A stretch of DNA of 64,000 nt from an uncultured Clostridia bacterium (GCA_948777935.1 CAQDYY010000005.1:1-64000); one strand, 5' to 3'; positions 26,131 to 35,879 are shown, counted from the first letter of the stretch. Notes: generated by a model not told the origin, from the sequence alone. Numbers and translations are program-made.

Positions 26131-26320
26131 AAAAGTGAAGATAAAATATGTAAAATTTTCAAAACCGCTTGTTCAAGATAATTATCACATAAATTCTAAA
26201 TAAATTTTATGGCACCCTTCCACGAAACGTGAACTCTTTCCATAAAATTTATTAAGAATTTCTAGTTCAATTACTTTCAATACGCTTTTTTTCAAATTTT
26301 AATATTTTATTTTCACTTTT
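26131..26320. repeat. Long nested palindrome (about 190 bp)
   Basis: Outer arms of about 30 bases (AAAAGTGAAGATAAAATAT on the left, ATATTTTATTTTCACTTTT on the right) and a strong inner stem AATAAATTTTATGG/CCATAAAATTTATT. It lies downstream of the spo0E-like gene and upstream of the secretion-locus promoter. No ORF. Confidence 0.7.
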
Positions 26321-26390
26321 TACTATATATGCAATCTTTGTTACAAAATTATTACAAAACAAATACATTTTTACGAAATTTAGGCTAATG

Positions 26391-26419
26391 TTGAAAAATA
26401 TGCCAAAATACTGTATAAT
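26391..26419 (+). promoter_or_regulatory. Sigma-A-type promoter of the type IV secretion-like locus
   Basis: TTGAAA (26391-26396), 17-base spacer, TATAAT (26414-26419), 32 bases before the first gene. Confidence 0.8.
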
Positions 26420-26451
26420 AGAAATAGTAGGTATGAGAGAGGGTGGATGTA

Positions 26452-27468
26452 ATGAAAATAATAAAAAATATATTAATTATTTTAACAATAGTAGCTATTA
26501 TATTACCAACTATATATAACAATGTTTTTGCAGCAACAAAAGACGAGATAATACTATCTATTTTGGAAGAAGTACAAAAAATGGCGGATAAACTTTCAGG
26601 AAATGGTGATGGAACACAAATAACAGATTCAGCCAAAATAAAACAGATAGCACTTTATTGGAAGCAACAAGCCGAAGCAAATGGTCTTACAATGCAAGAT
26701 TTTGTGGATTTTGATTTAAAATATATGGGAGGGAATATTTTAGGTGATGTTAGTTCAACTTTATACTTATGTTATAAAGAAATAGTAAACAACCCTAATC
26801 TAGGTGAGCAAGTTGATGATCCAGGTAAAACTGATGATGAAAAAAAAGAATTAGAGGAAAAAATTACTAATATTTATAATAAAGGACTAAGTAGCTTAAG
26901 TAATGAAGAATTAATACAATTAGATAATTTATTAAAACAATATAAAAACTCATATCCTTCAGAATGGACAACTACAAATATAATACGTATATATTCAGAT
27001 GAAGTAAAGGATGAAATTGATAAAAGAAAAAGAGAAGGTAATTTTGAAGAAGACTATGAAAGTGCAGAGGATGAAACTGACAAAGATAGAAATGATGAAC
27101 AAGAGCAATTAACACCTGGTGGGGTGCCAGGTCTTTTAGGGGAATCTGATGTTTCTGCTTCACATACACCAGACAAAATTATTGGAAATGCACAAGACTT
27201 TAAAAATGCAGGAAATGCTACAATACCAATCAGTGGAGACAATGTGCAAAAAGGATCATCAACATTATATAATATTTTATTATCAATTGCATTTTTCCTA
27301 TCAGTTGCAATTGGAATGTATTTAGGTGTTAAATTTATGCTAGCAAATGCTGAAGATAAAGCAAAAATAAAAGAAGCACTAATACCATATATTGCAGGAT
27401 GTGTTGTTATATTTGGAGCATTTGCTATATGGAAAATAGCTATTACACTTCTTTCTGGAATAAAATAA
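26452..27468 (+). CDS. VirB2/TrbC-like pilin-type protein with long N-terminal domain
   Basis: 338 residues. A signal peptide (about 1-28, ending near VFAAT), an acidic soluble region of about 240 residues with helical character, then two membrane helices (about 275-300 and 315-335) separated by a charged turn (ANAEDKAKIKEALIPYIAG). That C-terminal hairpin is shared with the next two proteins and is the layout of VirB2/TrbC pilins. The long soluble N-terminus is unusual for a pilin and may be a tip or adaptor subunit. ATG 26452 is preferred over GTG 26443 because it is better spaced from GAGAGGG. First gene of the locus. Confidence 0.6.
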   Translation: MKIIKNILIILTIVAIILPTIYNNVFAATKDEIILSILEEVQKMADKLSGNGDGTQITDSAKIKQIALYWKQQAEANGLTMQDFVDFDLKYMGGNILGDVSSTLYLCYKEIVNNPNLGEQVDDPGKTDDEKKELEEKITNIYNKGLSSLSNEELIQLDNLLKQYKNSYPSEWTTTNIIRIYSDEVKDEIDKRKREGNFEEDYESAEDETDKDRNDEQEQLTPGGVPGLLGESDVSASHTPDKIIGNAQDFKNAGNATIPISGDNVQKGSSTLYNILLSIAFFLSVAIGMYLGVKFMLANAEDKAKIKEALIPYIAGCVVIFGAFAIWKIAITLLSGIK

Positions 27469-27544
27469 TATTGAAAATATAATTTTATAAATGAAAGATT
27501 AATGGTAAAAAATATATACGAAAATAAGAGAAAGAGGAAACAAT

Positions 27545-27925
27545 ATGCAAAAAATATGTAGGATATTATTAATAATTATAGTTATTTTAACAATTTTTAG
27601 TTGTATAGGAAATAATGTTTATGCTAGTTTAACAAACCCAGTAGAAAATCCAGACTTCTATAAGCCAGAAGACAATAAAACAAGTGATAATACTAAGTTT
27701 ATAAACATAGGAAGCACAATTTTAGGAACAATTAGAGCACTAGGAACAGCTATATCAGTAATTACTTTAATGACACTAGGAATTAGATACATGTTAGCAA
27801 GCACACAGGATAAAGCATTATATAAAGAAACATTTATACCATATTTAATAGGAGCAGTTATGGTATTTGCAATACCAAATATAATAGGAATAATATACGA
27901 TTTAGCTAAAAATATAACAATTTAG
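27545..27925 (+). CDS. VirB2/TrbC-like pilin, paralogue 2
   Basis: 126 residues with a signal peptide (about 1-28), a short acidic segment and two membrane helices joined by a turn ending KETFIPYLIGAV. It closely resembles the C-terminus of the preceding protein and the whole of the next one. VirB2 pilins polymerise into the conjugative pilus or line the secretion channel. Ribosome-binding site AAAGAGGAA before ATG 27545. Confidence 0.7.
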   Translation: MQKICRILLIIIVILTIFSCIGNNVYASLTNPVENPDFYKPEDNKTSDNTKFINIGSTILGTIRALGTAISVITLMTLGIRYMLASTQDKALYKETFIPYLIGAVMVFAIPNIIGIIYDLAKNITI

Positions 27926-27947
27926 AAAGAAATTTTTAAAATAAGTA

Positions 27948-27976
27948 TAGACAAACAGTAAAAAAACAGTTATAAT
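27948..27976 (+). promoter_or_regulatory. Internal sigma-A-type promoter before pilin 3
   Basis: TAGACA (27948-27953), 17-base spacer, TATAAT (27971-27976). A small TCTCAA/TTGAGA hairpin (28028-28044) lies in the leader. It gives pilin 3 its own transcript start. Confidence 0.7.
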
Positions 27977-28087
27977 ATGTTATAAGGGTGTTTTTATCAC
28001 TCTAAAATTAAGTTTTTATTATTTTCTCAAATAACAATTGAGAAGGTTAAAATAAAAAAACAAATATAAAAATATAGGAGGAATATT

Positions 28088-28468
28088 ATGAAAAAAACAA
28101 GTAAATTAATTGTAGCATTACTTATAATATTATCAATAGTTATGATTAGTGTTAGCTCATTTGCTGATGGACTTACACCAAGCAGTTTTAGCTATGGTAC
28201 TGTTGAAAATACAGATACAGTTATTGGTTTAGGAAGCCAAATCATTGGTGTTGTAAGAACAGTAGGTATATTAGTTGCAGTAGTAATTTTACTAATCTTA
28301 GGTATAAAATACATGGTAGGTAGTGCAGAAGAAAAAGCAGATTACAAAAAATCTATGATACCATACTTAGTAGGTGCAGTTTTAATATTCGCAGCATCAA
28401 CAATTGCTGGACTTGTATTCGATATGGCAACAGCTTTAGATACTGCTGGAAAAGATGCAACACATTAG
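28088..28468 (+). CDS. VirB2/TrbC-like pilin, paralogue 3 (probable major pilin)
   Basis: 126 residues: signal peptide ending near SFADG, then two membrane helices around GSAEEKADYKKSMIPYLVGA. It has a strong AGGAGG site, its own promoter and a strong terminator directly downstream, the usual sign of a product made in larger amount than its neighbours. Hence the guess that this is the major pilin and the two upstream paralogues are minor subunits. Confidence 0.7.
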   Translation: MKKTSKLIVALLIILSIVMISVSSFADGLTPSSFSYGTVENTDTVIGLGSQIIGVVRTVGILVAVVILLILGIKYMVGSAEEKADYKKSMIPYLVGAVLIFAASTIAGLVFDMATALDTAGKDATH

Positions 28469-28496
28469 TTAATAAAAATAGCTAGAAATAGCACTA

Positions 28497-28582
28497 AAGG
28501 CAGGTCTTGTACCTGCTTTTTTTACACATATATTACAATTATATTAAAAATGTAATATTTTCTCTGAAAATATTACATTTTT
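28497..28582 (+). terminator. Two hairpins after pilin 3
   Basis: GCAGGT/ACCTGC followed by seven T (28500-28523), then AAAAATGTAATATTTT paired with AAAATATTACATTTTT (28546-28582). Partial termination here would set the pilin to channel-component ratio. A TATAAT-like box (28595-28600) follows. Confidence 0.75.
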
Positions 28583-28639
28583 CTGCTTTTTCTGGTATAA
28601 TGATACTAGTTATAATTATGCCTTAAAGGAGGAGAAGAA

Positions 28640-28990
28640 ATGGGACCATATAATATACCAAGAAATGTTAATGATGAATCAAGACTTTTATACATATTTA
28701 CAGGAAAAGCCCTAATATATACAGCTATATGTGCAGCAGTAGGATTTTTATTTTATTTAATATTAAATGCATTTGGAATGAAACTAATAGGCTTAATAGT
28801 AGTTGCTATATTTGGCTTAATTGGCTTTTGCATTGGAACCTTTAAGGTGCCCAATATTGGATCATTTGGCTTTACAAAAAAAGTTGGAGGAGAAAATATA
28901 GATGATATTATATTAAGAGCAATCAAATTTAAAAGAGCAAACAGAAAAATTTACATGTATAAAATAGAGGAGGAAACAAAAGATGAATAA
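28640..28990 (+). CDS. PrgI-family type IV secretion protein
   Basis: 116 residues with an N-terminal YNIPRNVNDESRLLYIFTG segment, two membrane helices (about 26-70) and a basic C-terminus. This is the PrgI/TcpE-like layout found next to VirB4 in Gram-positive secretion systems. It overlaps the next gene by eight bases. GGAGGAG precedes ATG 28640. Confidence 0.75.
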   Translation: MGPYNIPRNVNDESRLLYIFTGKALIYTAICAAVGFLFYLILNAFGMKLIGLIVVAIFGLIGFCIGTFKVPNIGSFGFTKKVGGENIDDIILRAIKFKRANRKIYMYKIEEETKDE

Positions 28991-30293
28991 TAATGATCAA
29001 ATAACTCAAATACTAACAATTGTATTAATAGTAATGGTTTTTATATTTATGGCACTTGCTATTGCATTCATATTTTTTTGGTTAAAATCAAAAAAGAAAA
29101 AAGTTGAAACAGTAGAAGGAAAAGAAACATTAACAAGTGATGCCAAAAAAATTGCAAAAGAATACACAACAGAATCTATCTTCAAATTTATGGAATTTGA
29201 AAAAATAGAAGATAACATGATTGTACAAAAAAAAGGAATGCGTTACATTATGGTTGTAGAATGTCAAGGAATAAACTATGACCTAATGTCAGAAAACGAA
29301 AAAATAGGAGTAGAAGAAGGTTTCTTACAATTCTTAAACACACTAAGACATCCAGTTCAAATTTATGTACAAACAAGAACTGTAAACTTAAATGATAGTA
29401 TAGAAAATTACCAAAGAAAAATAGAAGAAATAGGATATGAGCTAGAGAAAAAGAAAAATGCATATCTTAAAAAACTACAGTCAGGTGTAGCTACAAAAGA
29501 AGAATTAAATAAAGATTTCTTTGAAGTAACAAAACAAACAAATCTATATGAATATGGTAAAGATATTATAGCAAATACACAAAGAATGAGTTTAAACAAA
29601 AATGTATTAAGCAAAAAATACTACATCATTATTCCATATTATGTAGAAGACTTAGGTCCAAATAGTACATTTGATAAAGAAGAAATAAGAAATATAGCAT
29701 TTCAAGAGTTATATACAAGGTCACAATCTATTATTAGAACACTTTCTTCTTGTGAAGTAGGAGGTAGAATCCTAAATTCTAATGAACTTGCAGATTTACT
29801 ATATATTGCATATAACCGTGATGAAGCAGAAGTATTTAGTGTAGATAGAGCAGCAAGAGCAGGATATGAAGAGTTATACACAACAGCACCAGATGTATTA
29901 GAAAAAGAAATGAGAGCATTAGATGAAGAAATAGAGAAAAGAGCAATAGCCTTAGCAAATGAAAAAGTAATACAAGCAAGAAGTCCAAAACAACAAGAAA
30001 TAGACCAAAAAAGGGCAAGATTACAAGAACTAGTACGTGCAAGAGCACAAATGATCATTAAACAAAATGCAGCATACCTAGGAAGACAGACAGTAGAAAC
30101 TGCGGGAAGGCTAATAGAAGAAAATGATAATGAAAATAAACAAGAAGAAACAACAATAGAAGAAAAGCCAAAAAGAACAAGGAGAAAAAAGGCAGACGCA
30201 GTAGAACAGGAAAGTATTATAAAAGAAGGAGGAACAAAAGATGTGGAAGAGAAACCAAAGAGAACAAGAAGAAAAAAAGCAGTTAATGAATAA
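28983..30293 (+). CDS. Membrane-anchored VirB4-N-terminal/TraC-like component
   Basis: 436 residues. One membrane helix (about 8-33) is followed by a basic stretch (LKSKKKK), then a cytoplasmic domain resembling the N-terminal non-ATPase part of VirB4/TraC proteins (MRYIMVVECQGINYDLMSENEK), a long alpha-helical segment and a basic tail with KPKRTRRKKA twice. The ATPase follows as a separate gene, so VirB4 seems to be split in two here. The last 53 bases also encode the start of the ATPase in another frame. Confidence 0.65.
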   Translation: MNNNDQITQILTIVLIVMVFIFMALAIAFIFFWLKSKKKKVETVEGKETLTSDAKKIAKEYTTESIFKFMEFEKIEDNMIVQKKGMRYIMVVECQGINYDLMSENEKIGVEEGFLQFLNTLRHPVQIYVQTRTVNLNDSIENYQRKIEEIGYELEKKKNAYLKKLQSGVATKEELNKDFFEVTKQTNLYEYGKDIIANTQRMSLNKNVLSKKYYIIIPYYVEDLGPNSTFDKEEIRNIAFQELYTRSQSIIRTLSSCEVGGRILNSNELADLLYIAYNRDEAEVFSVDRAARAGYEELYTTAPDVLEKEMRALDEEIEKRAIALANEKVIQARSPKQQEIDQKRARLQELVRARAQMIIKQNAAYLGRQTVETAGRLIEENDNENKQEETTIEEKPKRTRRKKADAVEQESIIKEGGTKDVEEKPKRTRRKKAVNE

Positions 30294-32211
30294 TAGTGAA
30301 GATAACTATAACATTTTAAAGAAAAAAACAATTAAAGAATTAATAGCACCATCAGGAATAGATGCATCAAACATAGACCACCTAGAAATCATATCTAATA
30401 CAAAAAGATATGCAAGAAGTTTTTTTGTATCATCACTTCCAAGAATGGCAATATTCCCAGAATTGTTTCGAGACTTATACTTATTTGGAGATACAAATAC
30501 CTCTATTTATATAAACCCAATACCAGAAGCAAAATCACAAAATGAATTAAACAAAGTAATAAACCAACTAGAAACAGAAAGAATCGTAGCAGCAGATACA
30601 GGAAATATAAACAAACAAAGTATAGTAGGGCAAAAAAGATATGAAGCAGAACAGCTAAGAGATGAAATTGCAGCAGGGTATAACAAGTTATTTGAGGCAA
30701 GTATTGTATCAACACTATTTGCATATAGCCTAGAAGATTTAGACAAACTAACAGCTCTTTTATCAACAGAAATGTCAAAATCTTTAGTAAGTGTAAAAAG
30801 TGCATGGGCAATGCAAGAAGATGCATTTAAAAGCAATTTACCATTAATGGATAATAAAATAAAAAAGACACATACATTTGATAGACGCTCAATGGGAACT
30901 GTATTCCCATTTACAACCTCAGAAGTAGGACACTCTACAGGAGTTCCATTAGGGTTCAACAAACAAACAGGAGTGCCAATTTTATTTGATAACTTCCACC
31001 CATCATTAACAAACTACAACATGGTTATATTTGCAAAATCTGGAGCTGGTAAATCAGTAACAATGAAAACACTTATATCACGTTCAGCAGTTTTAATGGG
31101 AATAGAAAGTTTAGCACTAGATGCAGAAGGAGAGTATTCAATTGTTGCAGAATCACTAGGAGGAATTAATGTTATATTAAGCCCAACATCAAAAACAGTT
31201 ATAAACTTATTTGATATAGAACCAGAAATTATAAAAGATGAGATAACAGGAAAAGAAAGAGTAGTAGTTAATGTAGAAAACAAAGTAGAAGACGTAACAC
31301 AAGCACTTCTTACAATGGCAAGAGGTAGTACAAGAAGTGATGAAGTAAATGAGCTAACAAAACAAATTATAGCAGAATCTGTTTCAGAAGAATATGCAGC
31401 ACTTAAAATTAACTCAGACCCAACAAGTTTATATGATTCTGCAGCAAATGTAGAGGCAGGCAATATGTTAGCAAGAAAGAAAAAATTAATGCCAACTATA
31501 GGCAGTTGGTATAAAAGAATATTAAGAAAAGCAGAAGAAAATGATAATACAGATTATCAATTCCATTATAGCTATTTACTAAAAGTTATGAAACAATACA
31601 TAAGAGAATATGAAGGACAAATGGCATATTTTGACGGGCAATCAACCTTCGACTTATTAGAAGGAGTACCATTTATAAACTTAGATATATCTGGGCTAGA
31701 AGAAAGATTTGCAAGACCACTTGCACAACAAATTTTACTTTCTTGGATATGGGAAAAATATGTTAAGAAAAATAGTGAAGATAGAACAAAAGCAAAAAAG
31801 AAAAGAGTATTAGTTGATGAAGCATGGATGTTATTACCATACCCAGAAGCAGTAGATTTCTTAAACACAATGGCAAGACGTGCAAGAAAAAGAAATGTTT
31901 CTTTGGCAATTATTTCACAAAGATTCCAAGACTTCTATGAGAAACCAGAAGCACAAGCAGTACTAACTTCATCAGATACAAAACTATTTTTAGCACAAGA
32001 TAAATCTGAAATACAGTACTTAAAAGAAGTATTTAAACTATCAGAAGGAGAGGCAGGCTTTTTAGTAACATGCCTAAAAGGAGAAGGGTTACTAAAAGTA
32101 GGACAAGATACAGCAATTTTACAAATTACACCAACAGCAAAAGAATTTGAATTTGTAGAAACAAACCTAAATAATATAGTGAACTCTAAAAGACAAAAAG
32201 CCATACAATAG
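30241..32211 (+). CDS. VirB4-like secretion ATPase
   Basis: 656 residues. Walker A AKSGAGKSVT near residue 264 and Walker B KRVLVDEAWMLL near 523, with the VirB4/HerA-type ISQRFQDF sensor region. It powers assembly or transport of type IV secretion channels from the cytoplasmic face. The ATG at 30241, preceded by AAGGAGGAAC, is chosen because its ribosome-binding site is strong; it overlaps the previous gene by 53 bases. An internal ATG (30286) lacks such a site. Confidence 0.9.
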   Translation: MWKRNQREQEEKKQLMNNSEDNYNILKKKTIKELIAPSGIDASNIDHLEIISNTKRYARSFFVSSLPRMAIFPELFRDLYLFGDTNTSIYINPIPEAKSQNELNKVINQLETERIVAADTGNINKQSIVGQKRYEAEQLRDEIAAGYNKLFEASIVSTLFAYSLEDLDKLTALLSTEMSKSLVSVKSAWAMQEDAFKSNLPLMDNKIKKTHTFDRRSMGTVFPFTTSEVGHSTGVPLGFNKQTGVPILFDNFHPSLTNYNMVIFAKSGAGKSVTMKTLISRSAVLMGIESLALDAEGEYSIVAESLGGINVILSPTSKTVINLFDIEPEIIKDEITGKERVVVNVENKVEDVTQALLTMARGSTRSDEVNELTKQIIAESVSEEYAALKINSDPTSLYDSAANVEAGNMLARKKKLMPTIGSWYKRILRKAEENDNTDYQFHYSYLLKVMKQYIREYEGQMAYFDGQSTFDLLEGVPFINLDISGLEERFARPLAQQILLSWIWEKYVKKNSEDRTKAKKKRVLVDEAWMLLPYPEAVDFLNTMARRARKRNVSLAIISQRFQDFYEKPEAQAVLTSSDTKLFLAQDKSEIQYLKEVFKLSEGEAGFLVTCLKGEGLLKVGQDTAILQITPTAKEFEFVETNLNNIVNSKRQKAIQ

Positions 32212-32223
32212 AAAGGGGTAATC

Positions 32224-34815
32224 ATGAAAGTAATTACGAATAAAAAAATAGTACAAAAGATAGTAATTGCAATAGTAATCGTAATATTAACTACATTTTG
32301 CATTCCAATACAGTCACATGCAGATGCAGGTGGAAAAATTATGAATCCATTAATACAATTGGTTGCCGCTTTATTTGACGGTGCTCAGCACTTACTAGAA
32401 ATGACAATGCTTGGTAGAACAGAATCATTTATGGATGAATTAGGAAGAGACCATAAAGTAGATTCAGTGCCAGAAAAAGATAAGTTAAAAGAAAATGAAA
32501 TAATAGTAGATGAATTTATAGATGCAACATTTTTTGGGATAAATGCAATTAATATACCAACAATAACATATACTCCAGAAGAAATCTTTTCTAATAAAGT
32601 ACCAGCCTTAGATATTAACTTTATTAATCCATCTATTACAAAAAGTGCAGATGGAAAGCATGATGATGAAGTACAAGAAAGAAATGTAGCAGTAAAACTA
32701 AGAGGAACAATTGCAGGTTGGTATAATGCTCTTACAATAATTGCTATGGTTGGACTGTTATCTGTATTAGTTTATTTAGGAATTAGAATGTTATTATCAA
32801 GTATTGCAGCAGATAGAGCAAAATATAAGCAAATGCTTATGGATTGGGTTGTAGCAATGTGTTTACTATTTACTCTTCATTTTATTATGTCATTTGCATT
32901 AACAATGGTAGAAACAGTAACAGCAATGCTTGCATCAAAAGAAGATAATACTTCAGTTACAGTATATGCAACAAATATGGACGGATTAGGAACTTATACG
33001 TACACAGCATCATTTAATACAAATTTAATGAATTATGTTCGCTTTATGGTACAAGCTAGTGATTTAAGCGTAAAATTAGGATTTTTAGGTTTATATATAA
33101 TGTTAGTTATATATTCTATACGTTTTACATGGGTATACTTAAAAAGGGTAATTAATATGGCATTTTTAACACTAATTGCTCCAATGGTAGCACTAACATA
33201 CCCAATAGATAAAGTATCAGATGGAAAAGCACAAGCTTTTAATATGTGGCTTAAAGAATTTACATATAATGCACTTATACAACCTATACATTTATTACTA
33301 TATAAAATACTTTTAGGGTCTGCAATAAATATTGCAGTAAATAACCCACTATATGCTATAGCAGCATTAGGATTTATTATTGCAGCAGAAAAAATGGTTA
33401 AGCAAATGTTTGGATTTAGCAAAGCATCAGGAGGAACAGTGGCATCAATGGCAGGAGCAGCAGGTGTAACGGCATTTGCAGCTAAAATGTTAAATAATGC
33501 AGGTAAAAAAGTTGCAGGAGGCGCTTCTGGAAATGGAAAAGTAAGAACAAAAGATATTCCAGAAAGACAAGGAAAAGATAATGGTGCAAATAAACCTTTC
33601 CAAGCGTTTTCTGGAAGAAATACAAACCAATTAATTGGAGCAGGTAGTACAAGACCAACACCAGGACCAACGCCAGATCCAGGAACAGGACCAAATCAAG
33701 ATCCGGGAACAGGACCAGTGCCAGATCCAGGAACAGGACCATTACCAGATCCAGGAACAGGACCAGTGCCAGATCCAGGAACAGGACCAGTGCCAGATCC
33801 AGGAGCAGGACCAGTGCCAGATCCAGGAGCAGGACCAATGCCAGATCCAGGAACAGGACCATTACCAGATCCAGGTATAAATGTTGATGTTCCAAGCCCA
33901 GAAGAGTATAATAATCCATTTGCGTATAACGGACCACTAGAGCCAGATAATTTCTTTGATGTAGTAGGAAGAGATGTAGGTAACTTTGGAAATAGACAAT
34001 TAGGAAGATTAAAAAATGCAAGAGATGGCATAAAGAGTCTTAGAACTGTTGAAGGAAAAAGAAATCTAAAAAATAAAATTACAAGTGGGCTAAATAATGC
34101 AGCAATAGGTGCATGGAAGGCATTACCATCTGTAGGATATAAAGCAGCAAGAGGAACAGCAAGGCTTGCAGCAGGAGCAGCAATGGCAGGAGCAGGGCTT
34201 GCAATTGGAGCTACAACTGGAAGTGGAGAACAAGCATTATCTATGGCATTAGGTGCAGGTACAGTTGGATTTACTACAGGAGACAATATGTTTGATGCAA
34301 CAGTTGGAAAAGTAGTACGTAACCCAGGAAATATTAGTGATGCATTTAGTGATGCGTATGGAGCAAGTAAATATGGAAATGCAATAGATGCAAGAAATGC
34401 AAAAGCAGATAAAGAATATGTAAGAAGTACTAAATTTGATAATTTCTATGAAAAAGAAATTAAAGGTAAATATAGGTATTCTAAAGATGAATTTAAGAAA
34501 ATTGCAACAAGTTATAGACAATCAGGAATTACAGCTGAAAGTGATATAAAGAAAGCAATGAAACTAGAGGCTTATTATCAAAATAATAACGCAAATCATT
34601 TAAATGAAGAAGACATTAGATCACAAGTACAAAATATAGTTGCAGGATATAAAGAATTAGACAGTTCACAAATGAAAGCATTCTCAGGAGATAAGAAAGC
34701 AGAAGAAGCTCTTAGAAATGAACTTTTAGTAATGCTTGGAGGAGATACAGAAGCAAATAGAGCATATGTAGATACAATTTACCAAGGATATAAAGATTAT
34801 AGAACACAAACTTAA
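32224..34815 (+). CDS. VirB6/TrbL-like polytopic protein with PDPGTGP repeats
   Basis: 863 residues. Signal peptide (about 1-36), a periplasm-equivalent segment, then five or six membrane helices between about 165 and 400, the pattern of VirB6/TrbL channel proteins. A soluble C-terminal half follows: a Pro/Asp/Gly repeat region (about 477-555) of eight-residue units GTGPVPDP, an Ala/Gly-rich stretch that may be membrane-associated (AGAAMAGAGLAIGATTG), and a charged helical tail. Located right after the ATPase; ATG 32224 is preceded by AAAGGGG. The assignment rests on topology and position. Confidence 0.65.
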   Translation: MKVITNKKIVQKIVIAIVIVILTTFCIPIQSHADAGGKIMNPLIQLVAALFDGAQHLLEMTMLGRTESFMDELGRDHKVDSVPEKDKLKENEIIVDEFIDATFFGINAINIPTITYTPEEIFSNKVPALDINFINPSITKSADGKHDDEVQERNVAVKLRGTIAGWYNALTIIAMVGLLSVLVYLGIRMLLSSIAADRAKYKQMLMDWVVAMCLLFTLHFIMSFALTMVETVTAMLASKEDNTSVTVYATNMDGLGTYTYTASFNTNLMNYVRFMVQASDLSVKLGFLGLYIMLVIYSIRFTWVYLKRVINMAFLTLIAPMVALTYPIDKVSDGKAQAFNMWLKEFTYNALIQPIHLLLYKILLGSAINIAVNNPLYAIAALGFIIAAEKMVKQMFGFSKASGGTVASMAGAAGVTAFAAKMLNNAGKKVAGGASGNGKVRTKDIPERQGKDNGANKPFQAFSGRNTNQLIGAGSTRPTPGPTPDPGTGPNQDPGTGPVPDPGTGPLPDPGTGPVPDPGTGPVPDPGAGPVPDPGAGPMPDPGTGPLPDPGINVDVPSPEEYNNPFAYNGPLEPDNFFDVVGRDVGNFGNRQLGRLKNARDGIKSLRTVEGKRNLKNKITSGLNNAAIGAWKALPSVGYKAARGTARLAAGAAMAGAGLAIGATTGSGEQALSMALGAGTVGFTTGDNMFDATVGKVVRNPGNISDAFSDAYGASKYGNAIDARNAKADKEYVRSTKFDNFYEKEIKGKYRYSKDEFKKIATSYRQSGITAESDIKKAMKLEAYYQNNNANHLNEEDIRSQVQNIVAGYKELDSSQMKAFSGDKKAEEALRNELLVMLGGDTEANRAYVDTIYQGYKDYRTQT
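33655..33880 (+). repeat. 24-bp in-frame tandem repeat in the VirB6-like gene
   Basis: About nine units of a 24-base sequence encoding the octapeptide PDPGTGPV with small variations (A for T, L/M/N for V). A likely length-variable spacer crossing the wall. Confidence 0.9.
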
Positions 34816-34838
34816 AAGAGGCATAGGAGGATAATACA

Positions 34839-35840
34839 ATGATTATTAAAAATAGTAACCTAAGAAAAATGTTGGTAGAAAATAGGTATGTAATAATAGT
34901 AATAATTGTTGGTATTATCCTTTTTATGTCTTTAATAAATGTTGTAAATAATTTTATAAAAGAAAGTCAAAAAGAAAAATTATCACAATTAGAAAATACC
35001 ACTAATACCAATAATATAATAAATAGTGATATAGCAAATAATAGTAAGCCAATTATAGAAAGCACAACCAATAAAAATAATAGTACAACAAGTAATAATT
35101 TAAGTAATGAAAAATTAATTAGAGATTTTATAACATATTGCAATTTGCATGAAATACAAAATGCATATAACTTATTATCAGATGAATGTAAACAAGCAGT
35201 GTTTTTTTCAAATATTGAATATTTTAGAAACAATTATGTAGAAAGTATATTTAAAACCAATAAAGTATTAAATATTGAAAAATGGACAGAAAATAATATT
35301 ATTACATATAGAATTCGTTTAACAGATGATATATTATCAACTGGGAATATAAAAGGTACTACTAATGCTATAGAAGATTATTACACTATTGTTGAAACAG
35401 AAGGTGGAAAACAAAAACTAAACATAAATGGATATATTTCAAGAAATTACATAAACAAAGAAGACGAAGCTAATGGTATAAATATATCAATTTTAAAAAA
35501 AGATATATTTAAAGAATATGAGCAATATGAAATAAAAGTAGAAAATAAAACTAATAACACAATTATGTTAGATAGCAAAGAAAATGTAGATTCAATTTAT
35601 TTAATAGGTTCTAATAGTAGTAAATATAGTTGCTATACATATGAACTAGATGAGATAAAAACCATAATACCAGAAAATACTAGCAAAAATATTACAGTAA
35701 AGTTTAATAAAATATATTCAAATAAGGCAATAATGCGAAAAATGGTATTTGAAGACATTATATTAAACTATGATAATTATAATGCAAACATAGATAAAAA
35801 AGATTATAAAGATAGAATAGCAATTACTATAGAAATATAG
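34839..35840 (+). CDS. Membrane-anchored protein of the secretion locus, 333 aa
   Basis: One N-terminal membrane helix (about 17-39), an Asn/Ser/Thr-rich linker, then a domain (about 90-190) with the helix-strand pattern of NTF2-like folds (LIRDFITYCNLHEIQNAYNLL), and a beta-rich C-terminal domain. VirB8/TcpC proteins have a single anchor plus NTF2-like domains, and its position after the VirB6-like gene fits that role, but the sequence alone does not prove it. Confidence 0.5.
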   Translation: MIIKNSNLRKMLVENRYVIIVIIVGIILFMSLINVVNNFIKESQKEKLSQLENTTNTNNIINSDIANNSKPIIESTTNKNNSTTSNNLSNEKLIRDFITYCNLHEIQNAYNLLSDECKQAVFFSNIEYFRNNYVESIFKTNKVLNIEKWTENNIITYRIRLTDDILSTGNIKGTTNAIEDYYTIVETEGGKQKLNINGYISRNYINKEDEANGINISILKKDIFKEYEQYEIKVENKTNNTIMLDSKENVDSIYLIGSNSSKYSCYTYELDEIKTIIPENTSKNITVKFNKIYSNKAIMRKMVFEDIILNYDNYNANIDKKDYKDRIAITIEI

Positions 35841-35879
35841 TCACGTGTAATATTAAAGGACGTAGAAAAGAGGTGGAAC

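Noticed and set aside
33655..33880. CRISPR array
   Set aside because: The 24-base units are tandem without spacers and lie in frame inside a coding region.
33482..34021. Leucine-rich minus-strand ORFs opposite coding genes
   Set aside because: These arise because AT-rich genes with many Lys, Glu and Gln codons read as Leu and Phe on the opposite strand; no starts or ribosome-binding sites support them.
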